Source: Paulinella micropora
Lineage: Eukaryota > Cercozoa > Imbricatea > Euglyphida
Length of the DNA: 64,000 nt
Reading direction: 5' to 3'
NCBI GenBank assembly: GCA_009731375.1
Contig: BJOX01000311.1
Location: 207,987 to 271,986, forward strand
In this document: piece by piece, positions 11,317-23,738 of the stretch
Numbering within the stretch: position 1 is the stretch's first letter
Layout of the letters: the number at the start of each line of letters is the position of its first letter
The notes under the pieces: model-generated
Told to the model about the DNA's origin: nothing
The model's input: only the letters and a program-made list of their open reading frames with translations
Database searches by the model: none
Position numbers and translations under genes: made by a program

Positions 11317-13249
11317 ATGAGCCTTGCTCGCGAGAAGACGGGCAAGACAACGCATCTGAGCAGCATTCCCGAGCTTGAACAGGTCTTCGAAGATCGGTTT
11401 CAAACTTGGGAATTCACGTTCAAGATGGTTGCAACCTCTGAGAGTTCACAGCTAGGAGACATAGTCAGTTTCATAGCTAAACACCCAGAGAGAGCGGAAG
11501 AAAAATATCCATGGGATGAGTCAGCTTTTAGTGTTGATGAACAGTACAGCACGGAGTCAGACACCAGCGATGGTGACTCAGTAGATCGTGAAGAACAAAA
11601 TCTAAAACACCATCCCCAGATACGGGTAAGAAATCTACGGAAGCTGAGGCCTCTAAAGCAAAAGAGAGCCAAGATGCACGCATACGACCTAATGCAAGAA
11701 GCAGGTCAAAGAAAGAGAGAAGGGCGAGGAGACGCAAGCTGAAATAACGCAAGGAGCACGCCAAGGCAGTGCGCAAGCTAAGCCTTTACGTGTCAGTTGC
11801 CTTCAAGCATCCCACCCTCATTGCACTATGTATGACTGTGACTGATGGCAATCCTATAAGAATGATGGTGCTTGTCAAGCGCCGGTATGGAGGAGCCAAC
11901 GCTGCAGGTATGATCAAACGCATGCTCGTGTTCATCTCCTCATATCCAAGAGGGGACATTGAGCTGCGGTTAGATAGAAATAGATACTTGGAAGAGTGTA
12001 TTATGGAGGGAAAATTCCGGATGAGTTCTTCTCGTCGTTCTTGCTAATAAAATTCAAGAAGCATACGGTATTCGCAGGGCTAGACACGATGGTTTACCAA
12101 CTCGGTCGAGAGGACCGACTGAACCACCGTGAGGTAGAGAGAGTCATCCGTCAAGTGTGGCAAAATTTCCGTCTGAATGCAGGTCCGGAATCTCGGAGCA
12201 CCCACACTAGACAGATAACACACAAACCAAACACCTCAACCCTCACTCGCAGACCGGCTCAAGGTACTTTTGTTTCAAAAGCGAGCGAGAGTGAGGAAGA
12301 CAAGCAAGCTTGCTACAAGTGCGGGGCGAAAGACCACTGGTGTGCGACTTGCCCGAAGTTGCCTTGCAACCGGTGCACAGGTAAGAAGCACAATCGTGCT
12401 CAATGTCCCAGAACCAAAACAATGGTTTTGGCGCAAGGTGAGGATAGCGGAAAAGATATTCCGTTGGAAGAAAGGATTACAGTTCTCGATGACATAGCCT
12501 TAGATGTAGGCGATGTTCAGGAGGATGTAGGTGAGAAAGACGAAGGAGAGGAAGATGCAGACTTGTTTGAAGGAACAGTGTTTGTGTTGCATGGTGGTGG
12601 AGATGAAGAAAGTGATGAAAAGAGTGATGCAACAGTTCCACCCTCTGTCATACTTTTGCCTGCTTCACTCACATCGCCACAAAACAATGAAGACAAGTCA
12701 CGCACACCTATTGCTGGAGTCGATAGGTCTAATTTGTCAAGAACAATCTCACTGCCTCACTTGCACAATGCAAATGTGCCTTCGTTGCTCATGCCTCCAC
12801 CCACAAAGAAAGACAACAAGAACAAGAACAAACAAACAACAAACAAAGACGCGAGTGTCACCAAAACATTGGTAGGGAAGCAGAGACTAGGTGTAGCACC
12901 ACCATCACACCCCAACACTCCACGTCCACAAGACGAACAGACAAAGAAGAGCACAAAGAAGAAAGTGACTCAAACAACAACAACAACAACAAACAAACAA
13001 ACAAAAGAGACCAAACCAGCTGAAAAAAAAGAATTGCAAGCACTGAGCAATGTCTCGGGAAAACCGTGTAAAGTTCGGTTGGGTGGTCATTTGTTCGGTT
13101 CTCCACAACGAATGGCTGACAGATTGTACTACGACGATTATTGTGGATACCATGCAGGCCAAAGTGCATTGCATCCCTTTATCGACTTAGTACAAGAGCC
13201 AGCAAACAGGCCACTAGCTGTCGTAAACTATCTTAACGAGGAAAACTGA
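11317..13249 (+). pseudogene. copia 2 Gag with two CCHC zinc knuckles
   Basis: Gag packages the retroelement RNA. Two open segments (11317-11742 and 11996-13249) lie in different frames. The second shows tandem knuckles CYKCGAKDHWCATC and CNRCTGKKHNRAQC, both C-x2-C-x4-H-x4-C. After them comes an acidic stretch (about 12490-12620) and a low-complexity Lys/Thr/Asn tract (about 12800-13020). The frame change between 11742 and 11996 suggests disruption. Confidence 0.7.
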
Positions 13250-13265
13250 CGCAAAGAGAGTTGAC

Positions 13266-14173
13266 ATGTTCGGAAATTTACGCTGTGTAGCTGAAGGAGA
13301 GGATTGGAATTACCAACCCCCACCTTGGGTTAGTAATCCCACCCCCTCAGCTACACTAAACTCACTTACATGGAGTCTTGTAGGTTTGTCACAACAGACC
13401 GGTCGTGCCGGCGTGGAAACTTCCCAGTCTGCTCAACAATCGCCTCCGCGCACAAGGTCTGCTCTCAGCGTCCCTGTGGATGAGGAAAAGGTAAGTATTA
13501 CCTCACCCACACCCTCAGAGACACAGCACGAGCTTATCTCACCTCACAGACTAGTCTCGAGCATAGGAATGCACACAGTTGGAGAGATAGCGAGAGAGAT
13601 CAAGAGATCATGGGGAGTATGAGACGAGAGGAGGGTGATTGATGTAGGTGGAACGATAAACGAATACCTCACAGATGTGATGCGAGCCATAGAGTTAGTA
13701 ACAGTGACTCACAACACACGCAACAGCCCCAGTCCTTATTCCATTCAAAACGACAGCAAGCACACACCGTTCACACCAATCACACCAATCACTCTAATCA
13801 CACCGAACACAACGAACGATGAGATAGAGGTTAGATTAGACCCTTCAGGTAAGTTCGTAGAGGTGACAGTCCCTCAAGAGTTGATCACAGGAGCATCAAG
13901 AGAGAGGATTACACAGTTGGATAGACAGGTGAGAGCAGTGATCACGAGTTTGCAGGACGAGTTGAGAGGGGTCAGATACAGACAGACATGCCATATAGAG
14001 ACTACGATCCTGATGACTCAGACGACGTACCAGAAATGATGTCGTCTGAGCCATCAGAGTCCTCTAAGTCAGAGTCAGAAGAAGAGCAGACGAAGAAGAA
14101 GAAAAAGAAAAAGAAGATAAAGAAGAAGGAGAAGAAAGACAAGAAAAAAAAGTCATTCAAAGAAAAATGTTGA
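13266..14173 (+). pseudogene. copia 2 Gag-protease linker segments
   Basis: Three partly overlapping open segments (13266-13622, 13635-14039, 13988-14173) lie between the zinc knuckles and the protease-like segment. They are Ser/Thr/Pro-rich, then strongly Lys/Glu-rich (EEEQTKKKKKKKKIKKKEKK). I recognise no domain. Their position suggests polyprotein linker. Confidence 0.5.
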
Positions 14174-14873
14174 CACCACCACAGTTATGGCACACAGTAG
14201 ACTAGCAAAAAGTAAGCATGTTGGGGCGACACAGTGTCTGTCATGACGAAACGATGATGAAAGATATAAAGAAGGTCGCGAAAGTTACATTCAGTACAGG
14301 GAATGGAACACGAGTGATAGACGAGGCAGGGATGATGTGTATGTCGAGGACAGATGGAGGGGGAAACATACATAAAATATGTAAGAAAGCATTCTATGAC
14401 CCTCACATGCCCATCAACGTTGCTCCCACCGGACCTATGGACCATTTCCATCACCGGGCAGTACTCCATCACAATGGACAGATGTTCATATTGAAGGGGG
14501 CACTGACGGTGAAGGAAAAGGACATCCTGGTCAGGGGGAGACTGACGAAAGCTTTGCTTTATCGATGGGATGGAAGTAAAGATAGTAAACTAGACCCCAA
14601 TCGTCGTTTCATCCCAAAACGAGTGCCAGAAAGAGAGAGAGAGGCGGGGCAACAGGGTGGGAGAACCCAAGCATAAAACCCACACTCACAGACACAAAAG
14701 GGACCATAACATCAGCAAGGGAGAGTAAAGTGAGCAATAAATCATCTAATATAATAATAAAGAATGCTGTTTTGTTTGTAAAGTACCCATCTAAGGTCAA
14801 GAGAGTGAGACCACTGCCAGTTAGTATAGTTCATGCCATGGCGGGACATGTGAGTTGGGAGCGAACCAAAGCT
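13899..14873 (+). repeat. 975-bp exact duplication, left copy
   Basis: Matches 14884-15858 at a constant offset of 985, including the same open frames (13988/14973, 14218/15203). The copies are separated only by ten N at 14874-14883. This is the typical signature of two contig ends holding the same sequence that were scaffolded without merging. Confidence 0.9.
14218..14676 (+). pseudogene. copia 2 protease-like segment (copied at 15203-15661)
   Basis: The segment occupies the protease place between Gag and integrase. TRVIDEAGMMCMSR resembles the region of the D[ST]GA active site, but the aspartate-Ser/Thr-Gly triad is not intact. The following AVLHHNGQMFILKGALTV and ILVRGRLTKALLYRWDG align in style with the element 1 protease segment (ALPNHLTVF). 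I infer a decayed protease; confidence is moderate because the motif itself is lost. Confidence 0.5.
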
Positions 14874-14883
14874 NNNNNNNNNN
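14874..14883. other. 10-N assembly gap
   Basis: Ten N flanked on both sides by the same 975-bp sequence; probably an unresolved contig overlap with no missing sequence. Confidence 0.9.
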
Positions 14884-15858
14884 AGAGAGAGGATTACACA
14901 GTTGGATAGACAGGTGAGAGCAGTGATCACGAGTTTGCAGGACGAGTTGAGAGGGGTCAGATACAGACAGACATGCCATATAGAGACTACGATCCTGATG
15001 ACTCAGACGACGTACCAGAAATGATGTCGTCTGAGCCATCAGAGTCCTCTAAGTCAGAGTCAGAAGAAGAGCAGACGAAGAAGAAGAAAAAGAAAAAGAA
15101 GATAAAGAAGAAGGAGAAGAAAGACAAGAAAAAAAAGTCATTCAAAGAAAAATGTTGACACCACCACAGTTATGGCACACAGTAGACTAGCAAAAAGTAA
15201 GCATGTTGGGGCGACACAGTGTCTGTCATGACGAAACGATGATGAAAGATATAAAGAAGGTCGCGAAAGTTACATTCAGTACAGGGAATGGAACACGAGT
15301 GATAGACGAGGCAGGGATGATGTGTATGTCGAGGACAGATGGAGGGGGAAACATACATAAAATATGTAAGAAAGCATTCTATGACCCTCACATGCCCATC
15401 AACGTTGCTCCCACCGGACCTATGGACCATTTCCATCACCGGGCAGTACTCCATCACAATGGACAGATGTTCATATTGAAGGGGGCACTGACGGTGAAGG
15501 AAAAGGACATCCTGGTCAGGGGGAGACTGACGAAAGCTTTGCTTTATCGATGGGATGGAAGTAAAGATAGTAAACTAGACCCCAATCGTCGTTTCATCCC
15601 AAAACGAGTGCCAGAAAGAGAGAGAGAGGCGGGGCAACAGGGTGGGAGAACCCAAGCATAAAACCCACACTCACAGACACAAAAGGGACCATAACATCAG
15701 CAAGGGAGAGTAAAGTGAGCAATAAATCATCTAATATAATAATAAAGAATGCTGTTTTGTTTGTAAAGTACCCATCTAAGGTCAAGAGAGTGAGACCACT
15801 GCCAGTTAGTATAGTTCATGCCATGGCGGGACATGTGAGTTGGGAGCGAACCAAAGCT
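14884..15858 (+). repeat. 975-bp exact duplication, right copy
   Basis: Right copy of the sequence at 13899-14873. It runs on without a break into the pre-integrase domain, so this copy is likely the one in its true context. Confidence 0.9.
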
Positions 15859-16995
15859 TTTTCAGACGCCATAAGTATTAAGTCAATAGGTAGAGATGGT
15901 ACAGTAGACAGTGCGAGAGAAGAGTGCAGAATGTGTGAGCCATGCATGATTGCTAAAGCTAGCGTGTTGCCTCGTTTTGCCTCTAGTCATTTGCCTAGAG
16001 CAGAGAGAGTGGGAGAGATGTTGCACTGCGATACATAAGACCCATGGAGAGTATTGTCTAGAGAGGGGAGAAGATATAAAGTTACGGTTATGGATGATTT
16101 CTCGGGGTACGCATTAGATTTCTATTTGCGACACAAGAATGAGTTCATATCTTGTATACATACAGCGATAGCATTCATAGAGAGACAGACAGAAAATAAA
16201 GTTAAAGTCATAGTTTGCGATCAGGAGTTCACTGCCCCAAGAGAGATTAGTGAGAAATATAATGATATTATATGGAAAGATGCAGCCACAGCAGATAAAG
16301 ATGGTAACGCGAGAGCTGAGAGAATGAATGGGGTGACGGGGGGGCCTGCTCGCGCACTTAGGCAGCATGCTCGATTTCTGCCTAACTTCTGGGCAGAAAT
16401 GGAGCATACAGCCACAGTGTTATACAATATTTTGCCTTTAACTAAAGGACAGCATAAGGGCATGTCCCCTTATCAGTTACTATTCAAACGGGCACCGCCA
16501 TTGCACCAATTGCGACCAATTGGGTGTATGGGAGTAATGCACGTAGGAAAAGTAAACGGTAAAGGATCCATGCCCGGTAAGTTAGTAAAGTTAGTTGGAT
16601 ATGATATGCATTGCGATTCGTACAGAGTTTGGGACGGACAGAAGGTATTATCAGGAGTCAGAAATGTCCGTTTTGATCTTAGTAGGGTAGGGGAGTCAAT
16701 TGAACCTAAAGTAGTATGGGAAGATGCAACTGAGGGGGAGATAGACACACAGCCAGAAATTGACGATGAAAATGACCCAAGCACAACACAGGGGCTCATA
16801 GACACCGGGATAGCCGTAGGAACTAGCCAGGTAGACAATTTCGAGCCCGGTTCCACTGACCTTTCAGTTGCACCATTCCCACACAGTCCCACCACTTCAC
16901 CGCATGTAGACAGCGAGGTAGAGGATAAGGTAGAGGCCAAGATAGAGACTGAACAGGAACCTTACAGGTTGAAGCAGTCAAGGGGGAGCAATTAG
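15715..16995 (+). pseudogene. copia 2 pre-integrase and integrase, one in-frame stop
   Basis: The zinc-binding part shows VHAMAGHVSWERTKAF with CRMCEPC. The integrase core shows LHCDT, IVCDQEF and ARAERMNG, giving the D-D-E residues, then SPYQLLFKRAPPLHQLRP and KLVKLVGYDMHCDSYRVWD. A TAA at 16036-16038, just after the first catalytic Asp, breaks an otherwise continuous frame; 16054-16995 continues in the same frame. The C-terminal end is acidic as in element 1. Confidence 0.8.
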
Positions 16996-17018
16996 ATGAG
17001 CGCATTAGTATAGGGCCC

Positions 17019-18003
17019 TTGCCTATAGATATGAATAGCCCTAGCGCCCAACTTGACCCCACATCGAAATATATAGAGGATAAGGCCCCAGCCAAGGGAT
17101 TAATTTGGGAGCAAAGCGACAAAGTGTCAGAAGCGAACATAGTCAGCGGTAAGAGGGTGAGGAAGCAAGTGGATTTAACCCGCATCTCTACACATCATGT
17201 TACCACTATGTATGACATGGATGATTGCATCTCACATGACGAAGTGAGTGCATGGATGTTTTACATACATTTGCCACCAGACTTAGCAATTGAAGGCATA
17301 ACACTCAAAGATCTACAGGCAGGGATAGATAAAGAGTTGCGTTCGATAGCAGAGTTCAAGACCTGCCAATGGGTAGATGAAAGCGAAGCCAGAAAAGCAG
17401 GAGTTAAGATAGTAGGGTTAACTTGGGTGCACAAGGTCAAAACAGACCAGGATGGACTTAGGTTCGTCAAGTCGCGTTTATCCTTGAGGGGAGATCAATT
17501 GCAACCGGGAATAAGCTACAACCCCGAACAGCTCTATGTACCATGTGCACATCACCGTTCAGTTTTGCTTCTTGGCAAGTTGACAGTTAGCTATGGTAGG
17601 AGATTGGTAGGAGATTGTGGAGTAGACTTTAAAAATGCTTATTTTAATGCTGACATGATTGACGCCATATACGCTCGCCCACCGCATGGAGCATCCGTGA
17701 TAGGGAGAGTAGGGAAGATATGGAAAGTAGTCAAGGCGTTGTACGGAGCGCCCCAGGCAGGGAAACGCTGGTATGACATGTTTTCTGGACTTTTGAGACA
17801 GTTAGGCTTTATCACGCTCAAATCCGACCCTTGTATGTTTTCGGGGAAGGGAGTAGGTGACGGAATGTAGGTGTTTTTCATGTTGATGACCTCATATTCA
17901 TGGCGCCTAACAAATTAGCCTATGATCGTTTTTGCGATAAACTGGAGATGAATTTCCCCATCAAAAGACTCGGTTTAGCGAAAGAATTCAAGGGTATGGA
18001 ATA
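17019..18003 (+). pseudogene. copia 2 reverse transcriptase, frameshifted
   Basis: RT blocks are well kept: VGLTWVHKVKTDQDG, RLSLRGDQ, VDFKNAYFNADM, IWKVVKALYGAPQAGKRWYD. The frame then hits TAG at 17868-17870. The catalytic box FHVDDLIFMA is intact but sits in another frame (about 17874-17905), which ends at TAA 18001-18003. So the active-site aspartates exist, but no single frame joins them to the rest. Confidence 0.8.
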
Positions 18004-18048
18004 ATTCAGACCAAGTCCGAAATAATTATAAATCAGCAAAGTTACGCT

Positions 18049-18855
18049 CGAAAAAGTTGTAAAATTTTACGGGTATGATCAATGCAAACCTAGCGCAACA
18101 CCAGGATTGAAAACAGACCCGATGGCGATGGATTCGCAAGCTAGACTTAGATAATTTTCGATTCCACAGATAGTTGGGAGTTTACTCTTTTTGGCTAAGA
18201 TGACGAGGCCGGATGTAGAGGAAGCGCTCAATTCTGCTAGTGTAATGCAGACAGTAGATGTGGGAAAGACTTATGCCAAGTTAGGGAAGATCATCCGATA
18301 CCTAAAAAACGATAGAGTACTAGTGCAGTAGGTAAGGCAGGACCCGTAGGACCAATGACAATTTGGCCTGATGCGGCTCACAGGGTTTCTCTAAAGACGG
18401 GGAAATCTCGTACTGGGTATGTAGTCTTGATAGGAGGAGATCCCGTAGCTTGGTTGTCCAAAAGACATTCAAAGGTAGCACTTTCTTCGAACGATGCGGA
18501 AATTTTCGCAGCGAACGAAGCCCTAAGGGAAGCTATGTCCATTTGCAACATGCGAGATGAATTAGGCATCCCGGAGGCTAAACCATTCGACGTTCATGAG
18601 GATAATGCCTAAACCATACTAGCTGCACAACGCGGGTTAGCCGGACCACGCACTAAACATTTGCCTTTGGAAGAACACTACCTACATGATTTAGAACAGG
18701 AAGGTATAGCAATGTTCAGGAAAGTAGGTACCAAAGGGCAGTTAGGAGAAGTAATGACTAAGTATTTGCCCAAGGATCAAGCAGACACGTTGTTAGACGT
18801 GTTTTGCCCCGCTTTGGATTTGGAAGCGCTTAGAAAGATAGCGCTCACGGACTGA
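18049..18855 (+). pseudogene. copia 2 RT connection and RNase H, one in-frame stop
   Basis: A connection block LLFLAKMTRPDVEEALNSAS (about 18180-18245) precedes RNase H. RNase H shows WPDAAHRVS, SNDAEIFAANEALREA, VHEDNA and RTKHLPLEEHYL. TAA at 18610-18612 follows HEDNA and splits the domain; 18661-18855 resumes in the same frame. Confidence 0.75.
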
Positions 18856-20173
18856 TAGGCGAGCTATAGCCATAGCAGGGGGTTAATGCCAATTTTAGCT
18901 AAGTCAAGGAACCGGGGACCGGAAATGAGCATAATTACTCAAAGTCGGTCTTGTTTTATCTATTACGAGGGTCAACCTCGCCATTCCTTATTTACCCCAG
19001 TTGTTTAGGTTGTATTTCGCGCTGCGTTCGGCTGAATCGGAAGTGGGCGGCGTCAACGCGTGACGGAGCGCTTCTGGGGACAAAGTCACTAAGCAGCCCT
19101 CGGCTCTTAGAGATTTTGTGCCCAAAAGCGCTATTATAGGTTGTTCGGACTCGCCACCACGTTTGTTTGTGCTTTTGGAGTGTTTTTGCTTTGCGCTATC
19201 CTCTTTCTCCGTTGATAGGAACTTTAGGTAGTCTAGCAAGAAACGGGCTCAGAGCGCAAGACTAAGTCCCAGGGAAAAGGGCCTAGAAGATAATGTTTGA
19301 TGCGGATCCGTAGCCAACGTGCACGGCTTCCTTAGCGCATCGAAAACCTCGCGTTCCGCCGGCTCAGACCCTTCGAAATATAATGTTTTTACATGTTGTT
19401 TTCCGAAAGGTACCCCTTGCCGGAGAAATGTGAACGTTTTTGTTTTTGCTAAGTCGCATTTATATCTCATACTAAATAAACTGTATTTTCTCTTAGAACT
19501 CGTTGTTCTATGACTACTGCGTTAATTTGGCATGACTATATTTCATATTTCATATTATATGTGTATTTGCTTTCATAACTTTTATTGTAATATTTAATCC
19601 CAGTTTTTATATATCGTTATGTGATGTCCATGTCTATACTTTATATATATGGATATCATGTTGATCATATATTCATCAGGGATAGCAAAATCATCAAATT
19701 TCACCATAACTCATATTACCGGATCAACATTTATTAAGTCGACTCGTTGACTTACTATCTTTTGATTATATGTTCATCATTTCCGATGCATGATTTTCTT
19801 CACAAGTATTCAGCCGGGATGGGCGGGACCTTTTGCATTTGAGCAATTGAGAGGTTAGGTGAGAGTAGGGAAATAATCTTCTTCTCGTCGGAGAGGCCTA
19901 GCTATACCGTGGGACGCCAGCCTTGCTTGTAATCTAACCGATACAGGCATGCCGCGGTAAGCCGGGTAGCCACATCCGACATACCTCTCAGAGAGAGTGA
20001 GGGTAAGTAGTCGTGACCAATCAGGGTCTGGCTTTTCACCGCCAACGTGTGTGATAGGGCTTAGACATGTTTATTGTTATTATAATCATAAAGTCCTTGG
20101 TGCGGACATAATAATAAATTATTCCAAAGTTCAGCAGACAAGGCAGATTAATTTACGTTCTTTGACGGAGAGT
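18856..20173 (+). other. non-coding 3' region of copia 2
   Basis: No open frame of note. A block at about 19840-20010 (GAGAGGCCTAGC, then GCCGGGTAGCCACATCC, then GAGAGAGTGAGGGTAAG) has a diverged second copy at about 21420-21580, in the same orientation. These look like related non-coding retroelement sequences. Confidence 0.55.
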
Positions 20174-20713
20174 GTCGGAGAAATACCGTTACTTGAGAAT
20201 ATCCGTTACCGATTTTGTCCTTTATGGCAAAGTCACGTAAATATATTCTCTGCCGGCCCTCCTTGCCATTTGCCTTTATATTACCATATTTCTTTACAAG
20301 TACGGAAAGGATGTGCAACTTACAGTGGCACAATCTACAATTCTTCTTTTCCAGACATTCTCGCTTTATCTAGAATAGAGTTGGTCTCCGTCGGGACACA
20401 TGTAGACCAACCAATTGTAGAACGGATAGCAATAGATGGAACGGATAGGGATCGTAGTTCTAGTGCTCAAGCAGCACTGTTTGTATTCAGAATTAAAAGG
20501 TAACAACACTGCATAAGTGAACTGATAACATTTGACATTTAATAACGGAATAGTAATACTTGGACGCTTGTATTGACTAGTTATTGGGACTAGAGTGTGG
20601 TCAAGTGCTTCACTGCATTGACCACCCTCTGCGCACACCTCCTTTTATTCCGGCAAGAACCATTGCCCGTGGTCTAGTAAGCCTTCCGGTTCGGAAGGAC
20701 TGCTACTCTGTCG
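20174..20713 (+). repeat. 540-bp direct repeat, copy 2 (possible LTR)
   Basis: Second copy of the 10773-11312 repeat, same orientation and same length, with about six substitutions. Preceded by GACGGAGAGT and followed by AATAATAGGG. Confidence 0.7.
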
Positions 20714-21676
20714 AATAATAGGGAGAACCGCGCTGACCTCGGGATAATTACATAAAGTCCGATCAATTCTCGTATTAGATCTTTCGGGGAAAGGATTATC
20801 TCCTTGGACTTCTTTTGTAATCCCGGAGTATGCAATATAATAATTTCTCGCATATTACACATAAGATGTACATAGACCGGTGAGCAGGTAGCACTGTGCC
20901 GACGTGGCGGTCGCGACGCGCGAACGATTGGCCCAATGCAGACGGAAACGGCCAGTTTTACTGGTGGTTGGCTCAGCGTTGATGACGATAACGGCCGGGC
21001 AGCCCGCTGCTTCGCTTCATTTTATTTTCTATCTCTATACACCTACACAAAAACCTATAAGAGGCAAACCTGGAGTCCGCTTCTGGTCGGTGAACGTGCC
21101 ACATTGGAATGTGGAACAACACGACCCGGCAGCCAGACGGATAACCAGACACGCCAATAATTACAGATATAGTGTCTTTGTCCATATATATTATATTATT
21201 TTGTCTTCATTTCATACCCCTCTACGGGAAGCGCTGTCAAATTTTTAAATTCATACCACCGGATAGATAAATAATTTATAGTTCAAGTTGATAGATCGGC
21301 AGATGGATATATTATCATATATTTTATTTCTATATGTTATGACTACCTACGTGATTATATATATATATATATTGATATTATATGTGTATTAGTGTCACAT
21401 ACTTAATGTTACTCAACATAGGATAGGGGTGTGTGGGACCTAATCATCTTCTTGTCGACTAGGCCTAGCTTGACTGGGGGGAGCTGCCCTGTATGCAGTC
21501 TAACTGATGCATACTCGCCCCAGCAAGTCGGGTAGCCACCATCGACACAATCTCTTGGAGAGAGTGAGGGTAAGAGTAACGTTAGTATGTTTTGAGTCTG
21601 TGTTTTTATAATTTTAACAGAATAGATGCATTAGGATCTACAGTCAATTTAATAATTTACTTTGATCCAGGGGGGA
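20714..21676. other. retroelement-derived non-coding sequence
   Basis: No gene seen. It holds the diverged copy (about 21420-21580) of the 19840-20010 block and ends in the purine run CCAGGGGGGA at 21667-21676, a likely polypurine tract before the LTR that follows. Confidence 0.5.
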
Positions 21677-21867
21677 TGTTAGACCTATTAATATAATTAA
21701 CCTGATAGTCAGTATGGTCCGGCATATGTAATGTGTGTCGTTAGAGCCATTACTTATGTCCGGCCTAGTATGTATTCGGGCTGTCCCCTTGGCACCCTTT
21801 TCTCAATAAAGTTTCTACTGTAGGACACAGCTAGTATACGGCAGATTAATATTAAGTTAGTCTCACA
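21677..21867 (+). repeat. copia LTR, plus orientation
   Basis: Starts TGTTAGACCTATTAAT directly after a purine-rich tract and ends AGTTAGTCTCACA. It aligns along its length with the minus-strand LTR at 26851-27054: shared TGTTAGA start, CCGGCATATGTAATG block, and AATAAAGTTT poly-A-signal-like block. It is the 3' LTR of a plus-strand element, or a solo LTR. Confidence 0.7.
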
Positions 21868-22748
21868 AAAGGATAAGGAGAAGAAAATGAAGTGAAGGGA
21901 GAAACACGCACAAAAGCAGAAGAGAGAACCGCTGCTTGTACGAAGACAGATGAAAAGAGCACACTCCATAAGAGTGAAAGCAGTACCGTTGAAAAGGAGA
22001 AGAAATAGTATAGAAGAATGCGCCGCCATGCTTTGCAACGTGTGTTGTCTGTTGCCTTCACCCTTGTTGTCCAATACCTAAGAACCGTGCCTAAGACTAC
22101 AAATGGCCCGATAGAGACGATAGGATTAGTGAGGGCCAAGTTTGGTTCGGTGGGAGGTGTACACAAACATCTCAACGCGGAGAAGTTTTTTATGTCAAAA
22201 AGGGGCTCCCTAAGATTCTCAGTAAAGAACCACAAGCTTAAAAAAAGTAAAGCTATAAATAAAGAGAGCATAACTTAAATAGCTGCCCACTCTAGTTTCC
22301 AACTGTGACTCGTGACTACGCAGACGTTCAAATTTGAAATAAAGGTCTGTCATAGTGCTCAGCTTTTTTAAAACTTTGAAACCCGGTAAGTTACTGAATC
22401 AGAACGTCTTGTTTTTAATTATTTATTGTGTAAGCAATACATGAGACATACACAACTGATTTTTTTGAGTGGGCAGTACGTCAAGACATGTATTAGTAAA
22501 TTAAAAAAATTGTAAAAAAAATCTATTTTAGTTTAAACGCAGATTTGCGCCCCGATTTTACAAACTTTATTATAATAACATGCTAACTATATATGGTTGG
22601 CAAGCATAAAAAGCACTTTCTCATATCCCATGTCAGAGACTGTATTGAAAACAGGAAGTGTACTTCGAAACGGAAATGTAATAAGAATTCAATTCATCTT
22701 ATAATATTAATACATTTGATAATAAGAATTACCACCTTGAGTAATTTC
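21868..22748. other. no recognised gene
   Basis: Purine-rich sequence directly after the LTR, then A/T-rich sequence. A short plus-strand open frame (22018-22278) has no recognisable domain and may be a Gag remnant. Confidence 0.4.
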
Positions 22749-22975
22749 TATTAAATTCCAATAGCAATATAACGACGTAGTATACCGTGGGTGTTACAGT
22801 AGTAGTATTAATAGTAGTAGTAGACCAATAGGTTGTATTAATACGGTAACGGACCGATTCAGTATGACCCGGCCGGTCCGTAGGATGCGTGTCGGTAGAG
22901 CCATCCCTTCAGGACGCGATTGAGAAGTCGTTGCAACTCTTCAATCGGGGGAAACCCCTACTGTTTACCCTCTAC
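22749..22975 (+). repeat. 227-bp direct repeat, copy 1
   Basis: Repeated at 23739-23960. It contains GTAGTAGTATTAATAG, CCCGGCCGGTCCG and an inverted pair, CGATTGAGAA... with ...TTCAATCG, at its 3' end. Copy 2 lacks five bases (ATCCC). The GCGTGTCGGTAGAGCC block resembles the LTR block GTGTGTCGTTAGAGCC, so these may be diverged LTR fragments. Confidence 0.7.
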
Positions 22976-23263
22976 GTATAGGTAAACTTACGAGCTGTGT
23001 GGACGTTCCCATTTTTGTTCACGGAGTCCAATTTGTTCTATGATTGAAAAAAAAAGAAAAAAAATCGTCTCTTTCTCATTAAACCTTGCTTACTATAATG
23101 AAAAAAAAAGAAGAGGAAGAGCTTCTTTATTATCTTTTCCCCTATTTCTCCCCTCACAATTTACTTTAATTTTCCCATTTCCTCTATCATATCTAGTTTG
23201 CATATAACTATAATTCTTAGACTATTCTTCCTGGTATTTTCCTTTATTTCTTTCTTTTTTCAC

Positions 23264-23321
<58 letters not shown>

Positions 23322-23558
23322 TTAATAGGAATATACTCCTAAAGACAAACCAGAAGCACGACTACTGGGATGACTTACTTCAAGCTAAATAAAATAATCT
23401 ATACATACTAAAAATCCAAAATCCCCTAAACTAAACACAAGTCTCAGGATCCAAGAAGCCTCCATTATCAAGGTCGAATCCAAGCACCCACGCACGATTC
23501 CAAAAAAGAAACCTCCATAACTAACCATGCGACCTATATATGAGTTTATGACAACCTC

Positions 23559-23612
<54 letters not shown>

Positions 23613-23719
23613 GTAGAAGTAGCACCATCTGAAGAATGAAGTTTATGAAACTGAACATTCTTAGCCAACGCAAGCATTAATAAACAAGCCTTACAAATTG
23701 AACGAACATTACGGGTAAC
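22976..23719 (+). repeat. ~745-bp dispersed repeat, copy 1
   Basis: Closely matches 37626-38375. It contains a poly-A/T section ending CATTAAACCTTGCTTACT, a TTTCTTTC-rich part, and two (TAG)n arrays. It is a composite of the retroposon families annotated at 33-40 kb. Confidence 0.8.
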
Positions 23720-23738
23720 AGACGTAGTATACCGTGTA

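Larger units (their letters stand above)
10773..20713 (+). mobile_element. Ty1/copia-type retroelement 2, decayed
   Basis: Gag with two CCHC knuckles, protease-like segment, integrase, RT and RNase H lie in order between two near-identical 540-bp repeats. Pol carries in-frame stops at about 16036, 17868 and 18610 and at least one frameshift in RT. About 1.3 kb of non-coding sequence separates RNase H from the downstream repeat, which is long for copia. True length is about 985 bp shorter if the duplication across the 10-N gap is an assembly error. Confidence 0.75.

Noticed and set aside
14973-15661. A second, tandem set of copia linker and protease genes
   Set aside because: Exact copy across a 10-N gap; treated as assembly duplication.
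17868-17905. Programmed frameshift before the HVDD box of copia element 2
   Set aside because: No slippery site is evident and the same pol has several other stops, so ordinary decay is more likely.
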